Source of the DNA: Clostridium tetanomorphum | GTDB taxonomy: Bacteria; Bacillota; Clostridia; Clostridiales; Clostridiaceae | Length of the DNA: 64,000 nucleotides | Direction of reading: 5' to 3' | Assembly (NCBI RefSeq): GCF_017873215.1 | Contig: NZ_JAGGKA010000014.1 | Location: 61,131 to 125,130, forward strand | Shown: positions 1-8,515 of the stretch, piece by piece | Layout of the letters: the number at the start of each line of letters is the position of its first letter | Position numbering within the stretch: the first letter of the stretch is position 1 | Notes under the pieces: model-generated | What the model was told of the DNA's origin: nothing | Database searches by the model: none | The model's input: only the letters and a program-made list of their open reading frames with translations | Position numbers and translations under genes: made by a program

Positions 1-2
1 AA

Positions 3-497
3 AATGATATAATGAATAAATTTAAAAACAATGAAATAAAAGTTCTTATATCAACTACTGTAATAGAAGTAGGAATAAATGTACCAAATGCAACTTTAAT
101 GATAATAGAAAATGCGGAGAGATTTGGTCTTGCACAACTACATCAGTTAAGAGGAAGGGTAGGAAGAGGAGGAGAAAAATCCTATTGTATACTTATAGCT
201 GATATTAAAAATTCCATTACTAAAAAGAGAATGGAGACTATGGTTAGTAGTAATGATGGGTTTTATATAGCAGAACAAGATTTGAAAATAAGAGGTAGTG
301 GAGAGATATTTGGATTTAGACAGCATGGAGAGGAAGGATTTATATTATCAGATATAATGGAGGATATAGACTTACTTAAAAAATCTAATTCAGAAGCCAA
401 AAAGATTATAAGTAGTCAGGATGAAAAAGATAAAAAGATTATAAAATATATTTTATGTAAAATAGATAATAATTCCAAATATATTTGTTTTAATTAA
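3..497 (+). CDS. recG: ATP-dependent DNA helicase RecG, C-terminal part (cut by window edge)
   Basis: RecG remodels branched DNA such as stalled forks and Holliday junctions. Only the last ~164 codons are present; the frame is open to the left edge, so the ATG at 12 is internal. Visible are helicase motif V (STTVIEVGINVPNA), motif VI (QLHQLRGRVGRGGEK) and the region after it (DLKIRGSGEIFGFRQHG) typical of the RecG/Mfd translocation-in-RecG motif. The next gene is 125 nt away and no clear terminator is visible between them. Confidence 0.95.
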   Translation, partial: NDIMNKFKNNEIKVLISTTVIEVGINVPNATLMIIENAERFGLAQLHQLRGRVGRGGEKSYCILIADIKNSITKKRMETMVSSNDGFYIAEQDLKIRGSGEIFGFRQHGEEGFILSDIMEDIDLLKKSNSEAKKIISSQDEKDKKIIKYILCKIDNNSKYICFN

Positions 498-578
498 AAC
501 TCTATTTTTATATATTATATTGAAAAATTATAAATAATTACTTGAGTATTTCTATAGAATAATGGGGAATATAATTAT

Positions 579-615
579 ACACCGATGTTTTACTAGAAGT
601 AAAAATCGGAGGTGT
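579..615 (+). promoter_or_regulatory. Hairpin overlapping the ribosome binding site of the SASP gene
   Basis: ACACC (579-583), GAT (584-586) and TTTTACT (588-594) can pair with AGTAAAA (598-604), ATC (605-607) and GGTGT (611-615). The loop is three bases, and the bulges are G587 and GGA 608-610. The 3' arm contains most of the GGAGGTG Shine-Dalgarno of the GTG start at 623. Translational control is an inference; only the pairing is seen. Confidence 0.4.
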
Positions 616-622
616 TTATGCC

Positions 623-847
623 GTGGATAAAGGAAAATATTTAAAGGATGATGAAACAGCAATATCTAAAGATGAAAAAGCTTTACAAAAGTTGCATTAT
701 GAAGTAGGCAATGATATAAATCCAGAATATATTAATAATGGATACTTAAGAGGAATTACTTCATGGGAAGATGGAACTATGGGAGGATTTATGGTAAAAA
801 GAATGACGGAAATGGCACAAAGATATATTGTTGATAAAGATGATTAA
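623..847 (+). CDS. Alpha/beta-type small acid-soluble spore protein, divergent
   Basis: SASPs coat and protect DNA in the dormant spore. The 74-residue product ends with the family's second conserved block (GGFMVKRMTEMAQRYI, about residues 53-68) and has a degenerate first block (ALQKLHYEVGNDI, about 20-32). The N-terminal ~18 residues are charged and lysine/aspartate-rich. The GTG start is chosen because GGAGGTG lies 8-9 nt upstream; the nearer ATG at 618 is out of frame. It stands alone between recG and rsmD. Forespore expression is expected for the family, but I saw no convincing sigma-G promoter. Confidence 0.8.
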   Translation: MDKGKYLKDDETAISKDEKALQKLHYEVGNDINPEYINNGYLRGITSWEDGTMGGFMVKRMTEMAQRYIVDKDD

Positions 848-851
848 ATAA

Positions 852-880
852 AACAAGGAAGGTATTTTACCTTCCTTGTT
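852..880 (+). terminator. Hairpin terminator after the SASP gene
   Basis: A perfect 13-bp inverted repeat (AACAAGGAAGGTA / TACCTTCCTTGTT) with a three-base loop starts 4 nt after the stop codon. The U-tract is poor (TT then GCTGTG), so it may be a weak terminator or an mRNA-stabilising 3' hairpin. Confidence 0.6.
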
Positions 881-977
881 GCTGTGTATATGGTAAAATA
901 TCTTTGTATAAAAGAGATAAATATGCTAAAATATTATAGGTATATACCAAAGGAAAAAAATTCAAGGAGGAAATAGT

Positions 978-1535
978 ATGAGAATTATCGCAGGTCTTGC
1001 TAAAGGCAGAAAAATATTGTCTCCAGAAGGTATGGGAACAAGACCTACTCTAGATAGAGTAAAGGAAAATATATTTAATATAATACAACATAATGTATAT
1101 GGGACTAAGGCACTAGATTTATTTGCAGGGACTGGGAGTTTAGGTTTAGAGGCAGTAAGTAGAGGAGCCAAGGAATGTTATCTTATAGATAAAGGAGACC
1201 AAACATTCAAATATTTACAAGAAAATGTTAAGAATTTGAACTTTGAAGATAAGTGCAAATGTTTAAATGTAGATTCTTATGGAGCATTAAAATATTTTGT
1301 AAAGAATCAGATAAGTTTTGATCTTATTTTTATAGATCCTCCATATGCAAAAAATATGATTCCACCAGCAATGGAGATCATTGACCAAAATAATATTTTA
1401 GATAAAGATGGATTAATTGTAACTAAAATTGATTCTTCAGAGGAATTATATAATGGAACAGACAGAATTGTAATGATAAATCATAGGAAATATGGAAATA
1501 CTACAGTCTGTTTTTACAGGTATAAGGAGGACTAA
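978..1535 (+). CDS. rsmD: 16S rRNA (guanine966-N2)-methyltransferase RsmD
   Basis: Methylates G966 of 16S rRNA in the small subunit using S-adenosylmethionine. The 185-residue protein has the N-terminal [12 protein letters not shown] and [15 protein letters not shown] motifs, the SAM loop [18 protein letters not shown] (about residues 48-65) and the catalytic DPPY (about 120-123). An AAGGAGG site precedes the ATG. It is followed 1 nt later by coaD, the same order as ylbH-coaD in Bacillus, so the two are almost certainly co-transcribed. Confidence 0.95.
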   Translation: MRIIAGLAKGRKILSPEGMGTRPTLDRVKENIFNIIQHNVYGTKALDLFAGTGSLGLEAVSRGAKECYLIDKGDQTFKYLQENVKNLNFEDKCKCLNVDSYGALKYFVKNQISFDLIFIDPPYAKNMIPPAMEIIDQNNILDKDGLIVTKIDSSEELYNGTDRIVMINHRKYGNTTVCFYRYKED

Positions 1536-1536
1536 A

Positions 1537-2019
1537 ATGAATATTGCTGTTTACCCAGGAAGCTTTGATCCTATTACTAATGGACATTTAGATATTATTA
1601 GGAGAGCTTCAAAGGTATTTGATGAAGTTATTGTAGGAGTACTAGTAAATCCAGACAAAAAAGGACTATTTGCTATAGAAGAAAGAGTTGAAATTATAAA
1701 AGAAGTAACTAATGACATTCCTAATGTAAAAGTTGAAAGTTTTAGTGGACTTTTAGTTGATTTTATGAATGAAAGGGATATAAAAGTTATTATTAAGGGA
1801 CTTAGAGCAGTATCTGATTTTGAATATGAATTTCAAATGGCTCTTATGAATAAAAAATTAAATCCAAACATAGAAACTTTATTTATGATGACAAATGCTA
1901 AATATTCATTTTTAAGTTCTTCATCAGTAAAGCAAGTTGCCATGTTTGGCGGATGTATAAAGGGACTTGTACCTGATATTATAGTAGATGATGTAATGAA
2001 TAAGATAGAACATAAATAG
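1537..2019 (+). CDS. coaD: Pantetheine-phosphate adenylyltransferase
   Basis: Transfers AMP to 4'-phosphopantetheine in the penultimate step of coenzyme A synthesis. The 160-residue length is typical. The N-terminal [18 protein letters not shown] carries the TxGH nucleotidyltransferase motif, and [11 protein letters not shown] near the C-terminus matches the ISSTxVR-like phosphate-binding motif. The ATG at 1537 has AAGGAGG 7 nt upstream (1524-1530); a longer reading frame starting inside rsmD is not needed. Confidence 0.96.
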   Translation: MNIAVYPGSFDPITNGHLDIIRRASKVFDEVIVGVLVNPDKKGLFAIEERVEIIKEVTNDIPNVKVESFSGLLVDFMNERDIKVIIKGLRAVSDFEYEFQMALMNKKLNPNIETLFMMTNAKYSFLSSSSVKQVAMFGGCIKGLVPDIIVDDVMNKIEHK

Positions 2020-2031
2020 GGGGATATAACT

Positions 2032-2559
2032 ATGGATGTAATGAAATTATTAGAATATCTTCAAGAGATAATTGAAACTTCGGGAAAAGTTCCCATGACA
2101 GGGAAAATTATGGTGGATAAAAAAGAGGTTTTGGAAGTTATAGATAAAATAATAAATTTTCTTCCTCCGGAATTTAAAAAGGCTCAATGGATATTGGAAG
2201 AAAAAGAAAGAATTTTGGGAGAAGCAATAAAAGAAGCTGAAACAATGAAAAAGGAAAATATAGAATTGATTAAAAGAAAAATAGAAAATCATGATATTAC
2301 AAAGGAAGCCAAAATAAGAGCTCAAGAAATAATTGCTTCTGCCCAAAGAGATGCTAAAGTTATGAGATTAGGTGCCAGAGATTATGCAGATGAAGTACTT
2401 TCTGGACTTGAAAAAGAAATAACTAAAAATAGTGAAGGAATGCTAAATAAATTACATGACGAAATGGAACAATTCTTAATTAAAATAAATTCAGAAGTTA
2501 ATTCCACTTCGTCAATTATACGAGATAATATTAAAGAGTTAAGGGATATGAAGAAGTAA
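2032..2559 (+). CDS. Coiled-coil protein, ATPase-subunit-like, unknown function
   Basis: A 175-residue soluble protein, mostly predicted coiled coil. Long Glu/Lys/Ala-rich stretches (about residues 55-120) resemble V-ATPase subunit H or DivIVA-type helices. The N-terminus KLLEYLQEIIETSGKVP and the segment VDKKEVLEVIDKIINFLP are reminiscent of a small clostridial family found next to coaD. No catalytic motif or membrane segment is seen. AGGGGG lies 8 nt before the ATG. It follows coaD by 12 nt, so it is probably the last gene of that operon. It converges on ylbJ with a single base between the two stop codons. The function is not known to me. Confidence 0.75.
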   Translation: MDVMKLLEYLQEIIETSGKVPMTGKIMVDKKEVLEVIDKIINFLPPEFKKAQWILEEKERILGEAIKEAETMKKENIELIKRKIENHDITKEAKIRAQEIIASAQRDAKVMRLGARDYADEVLSGLEKEITKNSEGMLNKLHDEMEQFLIKINSEVNSTSSIIRDNIKELRDMKK

Positions 2560-2560
2560 C

Positions 2561-3727
2561 TTAGTAAATATGCTTTTTAAAGTTATAAATCATAATTGGT
2601 AAAATAAATAAAAGTAATGAAATTAAAACGAAGATTCCGTTAATATTAAAAAGTATGGAAGTATTTTGCTTAAAGGTAAAGGCTGAATTTTCTTTATAAA
2701 ATAGGCAATATAATATATATGAAATAATAGAGGAAATTATTCCTTGAAATACTTTATATTTTATATACCTAATTAATGAAAAATTATGTTTACTCATAAA
2801 AGAATTGCATTGCAATACTATGCAAATACCACTAAATCCCAATAAAAATCCAATAAATATTATTTTTATTCCATAACCTAAATTTAAAGATGAGATAATA
2901 TTACATCCATTTGTCATTTCAATTAACCCAAGAGTAAGCCCTTCTATAATGCCATGTGGCACTTTTAAATTTTTATAAATATTATCTAAGATTATATGAA
3001 AAATATAACTATTTCTTAATATATTATTTATAACTGAAAATAATACTATGAAACCTCCTACAGATAAGGAGGTTTTTATTCCATTTTCTATAGAAGATTT
3101 TAATGTATTTCCTAGATTAATATTTGAAGAAGGAAAAAGCATTTTAGAATTATTGTGTTTCAGTGAATCATATCTAACAGGTATAATAAAACTTATTATA
3201 AGAGAAGAAAGATAACTTCCTATTAATAATATGTATCCTATATAAGTGTTACCTAACATAGATGTACCTACAGTTCCAATAATAAATAAAGGGCTAGCAG
3301 TTGAAGCAATGTTCAATAGTCTTTCACAAGTTTTAAAATCTATTATTTTTTTTTCATATAGTTCGCAACTATATTTAGCTCCTAAAGGATATCCGCATAA
3401 AATACTTACTATTATGACGAAACTGCAGTTCAAAGGCAAACTTAAAGGAGAGCATAGTATTTTACCAAAGGCTTTAGAATAAATATATACTCCATTACAG
3501 TTCATTATAATATTACATATTACCAAAAAAGGAAAAAGAGAAGGAAATACTTTATAAAAAAATAAGGAAGCACCAGATATACATCCTTTAATACATATAT
3601 TGGGATTTAAAACAAAACTTATTATAATTAATGAACAGATTATAGTAATTATAAGAGATTTATCTTTAAATAATAAAGCTAACAAAACAAATACACATAT
3701 TATTAAAATATATAATAGAATTCTCAC
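2561..3727 (-). CDS. ylbJ: Sporulation integral membrane protein YlbJ
   Basis: A 388-residue polytopic protein with roughly eight or more hydrophobic segments. It contains the YlbJ/nucleoside-recognition-like blocks FPSLFPFLVICNI (about 63-75), SILCGYPLGAKYSCELYE (about 108-125) and the polar TNGC motif (about 272-275). In Bacillus YlbJ is a sigma-E-controlled protein needed for spore cortex formation. It lies downstream of tmcAL on the same strand (61-nt gap), matching the ylbH-coaD-ylbJ-ylbM grouping of Bacillus but with ylbJ/ylbM inverted relative to coaD. No terminator separates it from the convergent gene. Confidence 0.88.
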   Translation of the reverse strand: MRILLYILIICVFVLLALLFKDKSLIITIICSLIIISFVLNPNICIKGCISGASLFFYKVFPSLFPFLVICNIIMNCNGVYIYSKAFGKILCSPLSLPLNCSFVIIVSILCGYPLGAKYSCELYEKKIIDFKTCERLLNIASTASPLFIIGTVGTSMLGNTYIGYILLIGSYLSSLIISFIIPVRYDSLKHNNSKMLFPSSNINLGNTLKSSIENGIKTSLSVGGFIVLFSVINNILRNSYIFHIILDNIYKNLKVPHGIIEGLTLGLIEMTNGCNIISSLNLGYGIKIIFIGFLLGFSGICIVLQCNSFMSKHNFSLIRYIKYKVFQGIISSIISYILYCLFYKENSAFTFKQNTSILFNINGIFVLISLLLFILPIMIYNFKKHIY

Positions 3728-3788
3728 CGTATCTCCTTTAATTAATAATGTTTTAATACATATATATTTTAATCTTAATATTTTATTA

Positions 3789-5003
3789 CTATAATATAAT
3801 TGGTTTTAGTTTATAATCTGCTAATGGGTCTATACTTTTGTTTAGTAAGCTATAGCATTTAGTAGCCTTAATATCTAGATCCAAAACTGGATCTATTTGT
3901 TTAGGTATTTTAGTATAAACTGGTATATTAGAATGTTTCTTCATTTCTTTTAATATTTTCATTCCTATTTTATTAAATCCTAAAACCCTGGCATAGGGGC
4001 AAGAATTTTGTCTTAAATTTTTCGTATCTAAGAGCTCAAAACCTAAAAAATACTGGCATAATATTCTATTTATTCTTGTATAAGTATAACGTTTTGTTTT
4101 TATTTCAAGTATCAAATCTTCTAAGGAAATGGCTTTATCTAGTGCGGAATATATTCTATTATGAAGTCCTTCAGATATATCGGGAATGTTTTCTAAAGAA
4201 TTTTTATCTAAAAAATACTTATATTTAATAAAATCTAGCAAAGAATCTTCAAAGACAAAAGTGTATTTATCTTTGCTAAGTGTATCTATTATATTTAAAA
4301 CATTGTTTGGAAGATATTTTTCTAGTAAGTTTAAGTTATTATTGTTTTTGATATAATGTCTAATAGAGGTTGCACTGGAATAAAATTCATTTAATTCCCT
4401 GGAATTGTAAGCGTTTCCTTCTCTTTTTACAGTTAGAGGAATAATTTTGCTATTGATTTTTAATAAATTTTTGCAGTATTCTATGGCCAAAATATTGTTA
4501 GAAGAGGTTAAAAAATTGTTAAAGTGAAAACAGGTTTTTTCATTATATACTAAATATTCTCGCAATGCTTCAGTTCTGGCAGTGGGAAAAGATAATCCAT
4601 TATTTAGGTGTGATTTAAGTAGAGTTTTATATTCATTTGATTCCTCATATAGAACTTTAGCTATTTCTAATATATTATTAATGTCTCCAACTTCACTACC
4701 AAAGCAAAGGTTACTAACTACTCCTATGTTATTAAGTAGACTTACTGCTCCTAATGCGAAAAACTCAGCAGAAGATAAGCTATATAAAACAGGAAGTTCT
4801 AATACTAAATCTACTCCATTTAATAAGGCCATTTTTGTTCTATTCCATTTATCTATAATAGAAGGAACTCCTCTTTGTACAAAGTTACCACTCATTACAG
4901 CTACTATACCGTCACAATTTGTAAATTCTTTAGTTTTATTTATATGATATAGATGGCCATTATGAAAGGGATTATACTCAACTATTACTCCTGATATATT
5001 CAA
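3789..5003 (-). CDS. tmcAL: tRNA(Met) cytidine acetate ligase TmcAL
   Basis: TmcAL (YlbM) makes N4-acetylcytidine at the wobble base of elongator tRNA(Met) using acetate and ATP. The 404-residue length is usual. The N-terminus MNISGVIVEYNPFHNGHLYH holds the HxGH nucleotidyltransferase signature (HNGH), followed by AVMSGNFVQRG and the FGSEVGD block. An AGGAGG site precedes the ATG on the reverse strand. It is divergent from pta-ackA, the acetate-forming pathway that produces its substrate. Confidence 0.93.
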   Translation of the reverse strand: MNISGVIVEYNPFHNGHLYHINKTKEFTNCDGIVAVMSGNFVQRGVPSIIDKWNRTKMALLNGVDLVLELPVLYSLSSAEFFALGAVSLLNNIGVVSNLCFGSEVGDINNILEIAKVLYEESNEYKTLLKSHLNNGLSFPTARTEALREYLVYNEKTCFHFNNFLTSSNNILAIEYCKNLLKINSKIIPLTVKREGNAYNSRELNEFYSSATSIRHYIKNNNNLNLLEKYLPNNVLNIIDTLSKDKYTFVFEDSLLDFIKYKYFLDKNSLENIPDISEGLHNRIYSALDKAISLEDLILEIKTKRYTYTRINRILCQYFLGFELLDTKNLRQNSCPYARVLGFNKIGMKILKEMKKHSNIPVYTKIPKQIDPVLDLDIKATKCYSLLNKSIDPLADYKLKPIIL

Positions 5004-5146
5004 TTTAAAACCTCCTATTGTTTATAATATAAATTTTATGGTAATAATTACTTAAAATAGATTAACAATATTATATACAAGTTTTTGAAATATATAAAGA
5101 AAATATTAATTTAAAATAGAAATTAAGAATAAACTTTGACAATAAT

Positions 5147-5175
5147 TTAACACTTTTTTTGAAGAATGCTATACT
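5147..5175 (+). promoter_or_regulatory. Predicted sigma-A promoter upstream of pta
   Basis: TTAACA, a 17-nt spacer, then TATACT preceded by TGC (extended -10). The predicted transcript has a ~140-nt leader before the pta ATG. Confidence 0.6.
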
Positions 5176-5245
5176 TTTTAAAAAAATTCTGTCAATAATA
5201 TGTATATATCCTTGTTAAGAGTAGAAAAATTTTTTAACATAACAC

Positions 5246-5275
5246 TTGAAAATGTCACATAAAAAGTCTTATATT
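5246..5275 (+). promoter_or_regulatory. Second candidate promoter upstream of pta
   Basis: TTGAAA followed 17-18 nt later by TTATAT/TATATT. It lies closer to pta than the 5147 promoter and may be an alternative start. Confidence 0.4.
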
Positions 5276-5320
5276 ATATATGTGTGTAGTTTAAAATTAA
5301 CCGAAGGGAGAAATTCGAAA

Positions 5321-6319
5321 ATGAAATTAATGGAAGAAATTTGGAAGAAAGCCCAAGATAATAAAAAGAAAATTGTTCTTGCTGAAGGTGAAGAAGAAAG
5401 AAATATTAAAGCTTGTGAAATGATAATAAAGAACAAGCTTGCAGATATAGTACTTGTAGGTAACGAAGAAAAGGTTAAGAATAAAGCAAAAGAATTAGGA
5501 GTAAGCGTAGATGGAGCTAAAATAGTTGATCCTAAAACTTCAGATAAAACTCAATCTTATGCAAAAACTTTATATGAATTAAGAAAGAATAAAGGAATGA
5601 CAGAAGAAAAGGCTGCAAAAATTATATTAGATCCATTATACTTTGGAACAATGATGGTTAAGATGGACGATGCAGATGGTATGGTATCCGGTGCTATACA
5701 TACAACAGGAGATCTTTTAAGACCTGGTCTTCAAATTGTTAAGACTGCTCCAGGAGTATCAGTAGTATCAAGCTTCTTTATAATGTTAGTTCCAGATTCA
5801 AAATATGGCGAAGATGGATTATTATTATTTGCTGATTGTGCAGTAAATCCTAACCCTAATTCAGATGAGTTAGCTTCAATAGCTATAACTACTGCAGACA
5901 CAGCAAAGGATTTATGTAATATGAATCCAAAAGTTGCTATGCTTTCATTTTCAACAATGGGAAGTGCTAGTCATGAATTAGTTGATAAAGTTACTACAGC
6001 AGCTAAGGTAGCTAAGGGAAGAAGACCAGAATTAGATATAGATGGAGAATTACAATTAGATGCAGCTATAGTTGAAAAAGTTGCTAATTTAAAAGCTCCA
6101 AATAGTTCAGTAGCAGGCAAAGCTAATGTTTTAGTATTCCCTGATCTTCAAGCAGGAAATATTGGATATAAATTAGTTCAAAGATTTGCCAATGCTGAAG
6201 CAATAGGACCTATAACTCAAGGTTTTGCAAAGCCTATAAATGATTTATCAAGAGGATGTAGTGCAGAGGATATAGTGAATGTTGTTGCCGTAACAGCAGT
6301 TCAAGCGCAAACTAACTAG
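5321..6319 (+). CDS. pta: Phosphate acetyltransferase
   Basis: Converts acetyl-CoA plus phosphate to acetyl phosphate, the first step of ATP-yielding acetate formation. The 332 residues from ATG 5321 match the usual ~330. An in-frame extension to 5246 lacks a ribosome binding site, while AAGGGAG lies 10 nt before 5321. Recognisable blocks are KKIVLAEGEEERNIKA (N-terminal), DADGMVSGAIHTTGD, and near the end LVFPDLQAGNIGYKLVQR. ackA follows after 61 nt, so the pair forms the usual operon. Confidence 0.96.
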   Translation: MKLMEEIWKKAQDNKKKIVLAEGEEERNIKACEMIIKNKLADIVLVGNEEKVKNKAKELGVSVDGAKIVDPKTSDKTQSYAKTLYELRKNKGMTEEKAAKIILDPLYFGTMMVKMDDADGMVSGAIHTTGDLLRPGLQIVKTAPGVSVVSSFFIMLVPDSKYGEDGLLLFADCAVNPNPNSDELASIAITTADTAKDLCNMNPKVAMLSFSTMGSASHELVDKVTTAAKVAKGRRPELDIDGELQLDAAIVEKVANLKAPNSSVAGKANVLVFPDLQAGNIGYKLVQRFANAEAIGPITQGFAKPINDLSRGCSAEDIVNVVAVTAVQAQTN

Positions 6320-6380
6320 TTAAGTAAAGAGAATTCTATTTATTATAATTAAATATAAAAAATGAAGGAGAGATTTAGAA

Positions 6381-7574
6381 TTGAAAATACTAGTAATAAA
6401 CTGTGGTAGTTCATCATTAAAATATCAGCTAATTGACATGGAAAATGAAAATGCATTAGCTAAAGGATTAGTTGAAAGAATTGGAATCGAAGGTTCAATA
6501 CTTACTCAAAAATCAAATGGAGAAAAATATATAATAGAGCAGCCAATGAAAGATCATAAAGATGCTATAAAATTAGTTTTAGATGCTCTTGTAGATAGCA
6601 AACATGGTGTAATTAGTGATATGTCAGAGATATCAGCAGTAGGACATAGAGTTGTTCATGGTGGAGAAAAGTATGCTAAATCAGTTTTAATAGATGATGA
6701 AGTTATGAAATCTTTAGAGGATTGTATAAAGTTAGCGCCACTCCATAATCCACCAAATATTATTGGTATAAATGCATGTAAAGCTTTAATGCCAAATACT
6801 TCAATGGTAGCAGTATTTGATACAGCTTTTCATCAGACTATACCTGAATATGCTTATATTTACCCTATACCATATGAATTATACAAAAAATATGGTATTA
6901 GAAAGTACGGTTTTCACGGTACATCACACAGATATGTATCAAGAATGGCAGCTGAAATGATGGGAAAAGACATAAAAGATTTAAAGATAATTACTTGTCA
7001 TCTTGGAAATGGAGCGAGTATTTGTGCTGTTGATGGAGGAAAATCAGTAGAAACAAGTATGGGATTTACTCCACTTGAAGGAGTAGCTATGGGAACAAGA
7101 TCTGGTAGTATTGACCCTGCTATTATTACATTCTTGATGAAAGAATTAAATTTAACTATAGATGAAGTAAATAATCTTATAAACAAAAAATCAGGTGTTT
7201 ATGGAATATCTGGAGTTAGCAGTGATTTTAGAGATATAGAAACAGCAGCAGAAGAAGGAAAACATAGATCAAAACTTGCTTTAGATGTATTCCATTATAA
7301 AGTAAAGAGGTTCATAGGTTCTTATGCAGCAGCTATGGGCGGAGTGGATTGTGTTGTATTTACAGCAGGTCTTGGAGAAAATGCTCCTTTAAGTAGAGCA
7401 GAAATATGTAATGGATTAGAGTTTTTAGGAATAAAAATTGATGATAAGAAGAACAATGAAGGAAGAGGCTTTGCTAAAGTTATAAGTACTGATGACTCAA
7501 AAGTAAAAGTTTTTGTTATACCAACAGATGAAGAACTTATGATAGCTAGAGATACTGAAGAAATAGTAGAATAA
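6381..7574 (+). CDS. ackA: Acetate kinase
   Basis: Transfers phosphate from acetyl phosphate to ADP, giving acetate and ATP. The 397-residue protein shows the ASKHA-fold start [16 protein letters not shown], the signature GHRVVHGG (about residues 89-96), the [12 protein letters not shown] block, and [17 protein letters not shown]. The start codon is TTG at 6381 with GAAGGAGAG about 9 nt upstream. It is the second gene of pta-ackA. Confidence 0.96.
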   Translation: MKILVINCGSSSLKYQLIDMENENALAKGLVERIGIEGSILTQKSNGEKYIIEQPMKDHKDAIKLVLDALVDSKHGVISDMSEISAVGHRVVHGGEKYAKSVLIDDEVMKSLEDCIKLAPLHNPPNIIGINACKALMPNTSMVAVFDTAFHQTIPEYAYIYPIPYELYKKYGIRKYGFHGTSHRYVSRMAAEMMGKDIKDLKIITCHLGNGASICAVDGGKSVETSMGFTPLEGVAMGTRSGSIDPAIITFLMKELNLTIDEVNNLINKKSGVYGISGVSSDFRDIETAAEEGKHRSKLALDVFHYKVKRFIGSYAAAMGGVDCVVFTAGLGENAPLSRAEICNGLEFLGIKIDDKKNNEGRGFAKVISTDDSKVKVFVIPTDEELMIARDTEEIVE

Positions 7575-7625
7575 GTTAAATAAGTGGGAAAAAATTTTCA
7601 TCTTTTAACAAAAAATAAATAAAAC

Positions 7626-7654
7626 TTGACTTTTAATCATCATCTTTATATAAT
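7626..7654 (+). promoter_or_regulatory. Strong sigma-A promoter for the DUF177-rpmF unit
   Basis: TTGACT, a 17-nt spacer and TATAAT, about 32 nt before the start codon at 7686. Confidence 0.75.
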
Positions 7655-7685
7655 AAATTGTGGTTAATTCATTGAGGTGAGTGTT

Positions 7686-8186
7686 ATGAAAATTGATGTA
7701 TCTGACTTATTAAAAAAGAAAATCATAAAAAGAAACATTGACCTTATAATTGAGGAAAAGGATTTTTATGATGGAGCAGAATACCTCAGATATTTAGAAC
7801 CTATTAAATTTGTAGGAAAGATAAATTTAGCAGGAGAATTTCTAACCCTTCAAGGTACTGCAACTACCAAAATAGAGCTAACTTGTTCTAGATGTTTAGA
7901 AAAGTTTAGTAAAGATATAGAGATTGAAGTTAACGAAAAATTCTCTAGTGATAATGCTAATAAAGATGATGATTACATCTTTATAGATAGTGATGCTATT
8001 GACATCACAGAAATTATTGAAAATAATATTACATTATCTTTACCGATTAGGAGGCTTTGCAAAGAAGAATGTAAGGGATTATGTCAAACATGCGGAACTA
8101 ATCTTAATCATTCACGTTGTAATTGTAAAAATGAGGATATAGATCCTAGATTAGCAAAGCTAAAAGAGTTGTTTTCATCTAATTAA
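7686..8186 (+). CDS. YceD/DUF177 family protein
   Basis: A 166-residue member of the DUF177 family that is almost always encoded next to rpmF (ylbN in Bacillus, yceD in E. coli). In plants a relative has been tied to 23S rRNA accumulation. Cysteine pairs are visible: CSRC in the middle (about residues 68-71), then [13 protein letters not shown] and a later CNC near the C-terminus, suggesting metal binding. The ATG at 7686 has GAGGTG about 7 nt upstream; an in-frame GTG at 7677 lies inside that site. rpmF starts 13 nt downstream. Confidence 0.9.
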   Translation: MKIDVSDLLKKKIIKRNIDLIIEEKDFYDGAEYLRYLEPIKFVGKINLAGEFLTLQGTATTKIELTCSRCLEKFSKDIEIEVNEKFSSDNANKDDDYIFIDSDAIDITEIIENNITLSLPIRRLCKEECKGLCQTCGTNLNHSRCNCKNEDIDPRLAKLKELFSSN

Positions 8187-8199
8187 GGAGGTGTTTACT

Positions 8200-8382
8200 A
8201 TGGGAAATCCAGCGAGAAAATTTTCAAAAGCTAGAAGAGATTCAAGAAGAGCTCAAACTTTTAAATTAAGTTTACCAGGAATAGTTGAATGTCCTCAGTG
8301 TCACGAAATGAAACTTGCACACAGAGTTTGTAAAAGTTGTGGATACTATAAAGGTAAAGAAGTTGTTGCAACTGAAAAATAA
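8200..8382 (+). CDS. rpmF: 50S ribosomal protein L32
   Basis: Small zinc-ribbon protein of the large subunit. The 60 residues start [18 protein letters not shown] and carry the full four-cysteine ribbon CPQC...CKSC (about residues 30-49), i.e. the zinc-binding form. AAGGAGGTG precedes the ATG. It is co-transcribed with the DUF177 gene and followed directly by a terminator. Confidence 0.97.
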   Translation: MGNPARKFSKARRDSRRAQTFKLSLPGIVECPQCHEMKLAHRVCKSCGYYKGKEVVATEK

Positions 8383-8413
8383 AGAAAGTCTTTTGACTTT
8401 CTTTTATTTTTTT
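8381..8413 (+). terminator. Rho-independent terminator after rpmF
   Basis: Ten-bp stem AAAGAAAGTC / GACTTTCTTT, TTTT loop, then a T-rich tail. The 5' arm overlaps the stop codon of rpmF. Confidence 0.8.
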
Positions 8414-8435
8414 ACTATTATCATTTCCAAGTATA

Positions 8436-8464
8436 TTGTTTTTAGTAAGGAATTGTTATATACT
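8436..8464 (+). promoter_or_regulatory. Predicted sigma-A promoter for plsX
   Basis: TTGTTT, 17-nt spacer, TATACT; about 52 nt before the plsX ATG. Confidence 0.5.
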
Positions 8465-8515
8465 TTTAAATTATGACAAGTAGTCGAATTTCTATTTAAA
8501 AGGAAGTGAACAAAA

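Larger units (their letters stand above)
5004..5320. other. Divergent intergenic region between tmcAL and pta
   Basis: These 317 nt hold the ribosome binding site of tmcAL (reverse strand) and two candidate forward promoters for pta (5147-5175 and 5246-5275). The rest is A/T-rich with no ORF of note. No convincing reverse-strand promoter could be pinned down by eye. Confidence 0.7.

Noticed and set aside
541..580. Sigma-G promoter for the SASP gene
   Set aside because: TGAGTA and GAATATA are at plausible spacing, but the -10 matches the sigma-G consensus poorly.
5136..5141. TTGACA as -35 for the TATACT at 5170
   Set aside because: The spacing is 28 nt; TTAACA at 5147 fits at 17 nt.
5246..5320. 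N-terminal extension of pta to 5246
   Set aside because: No ribosome binding site, overlaps a candidate promoter, and family length fits the ATG at 5321.
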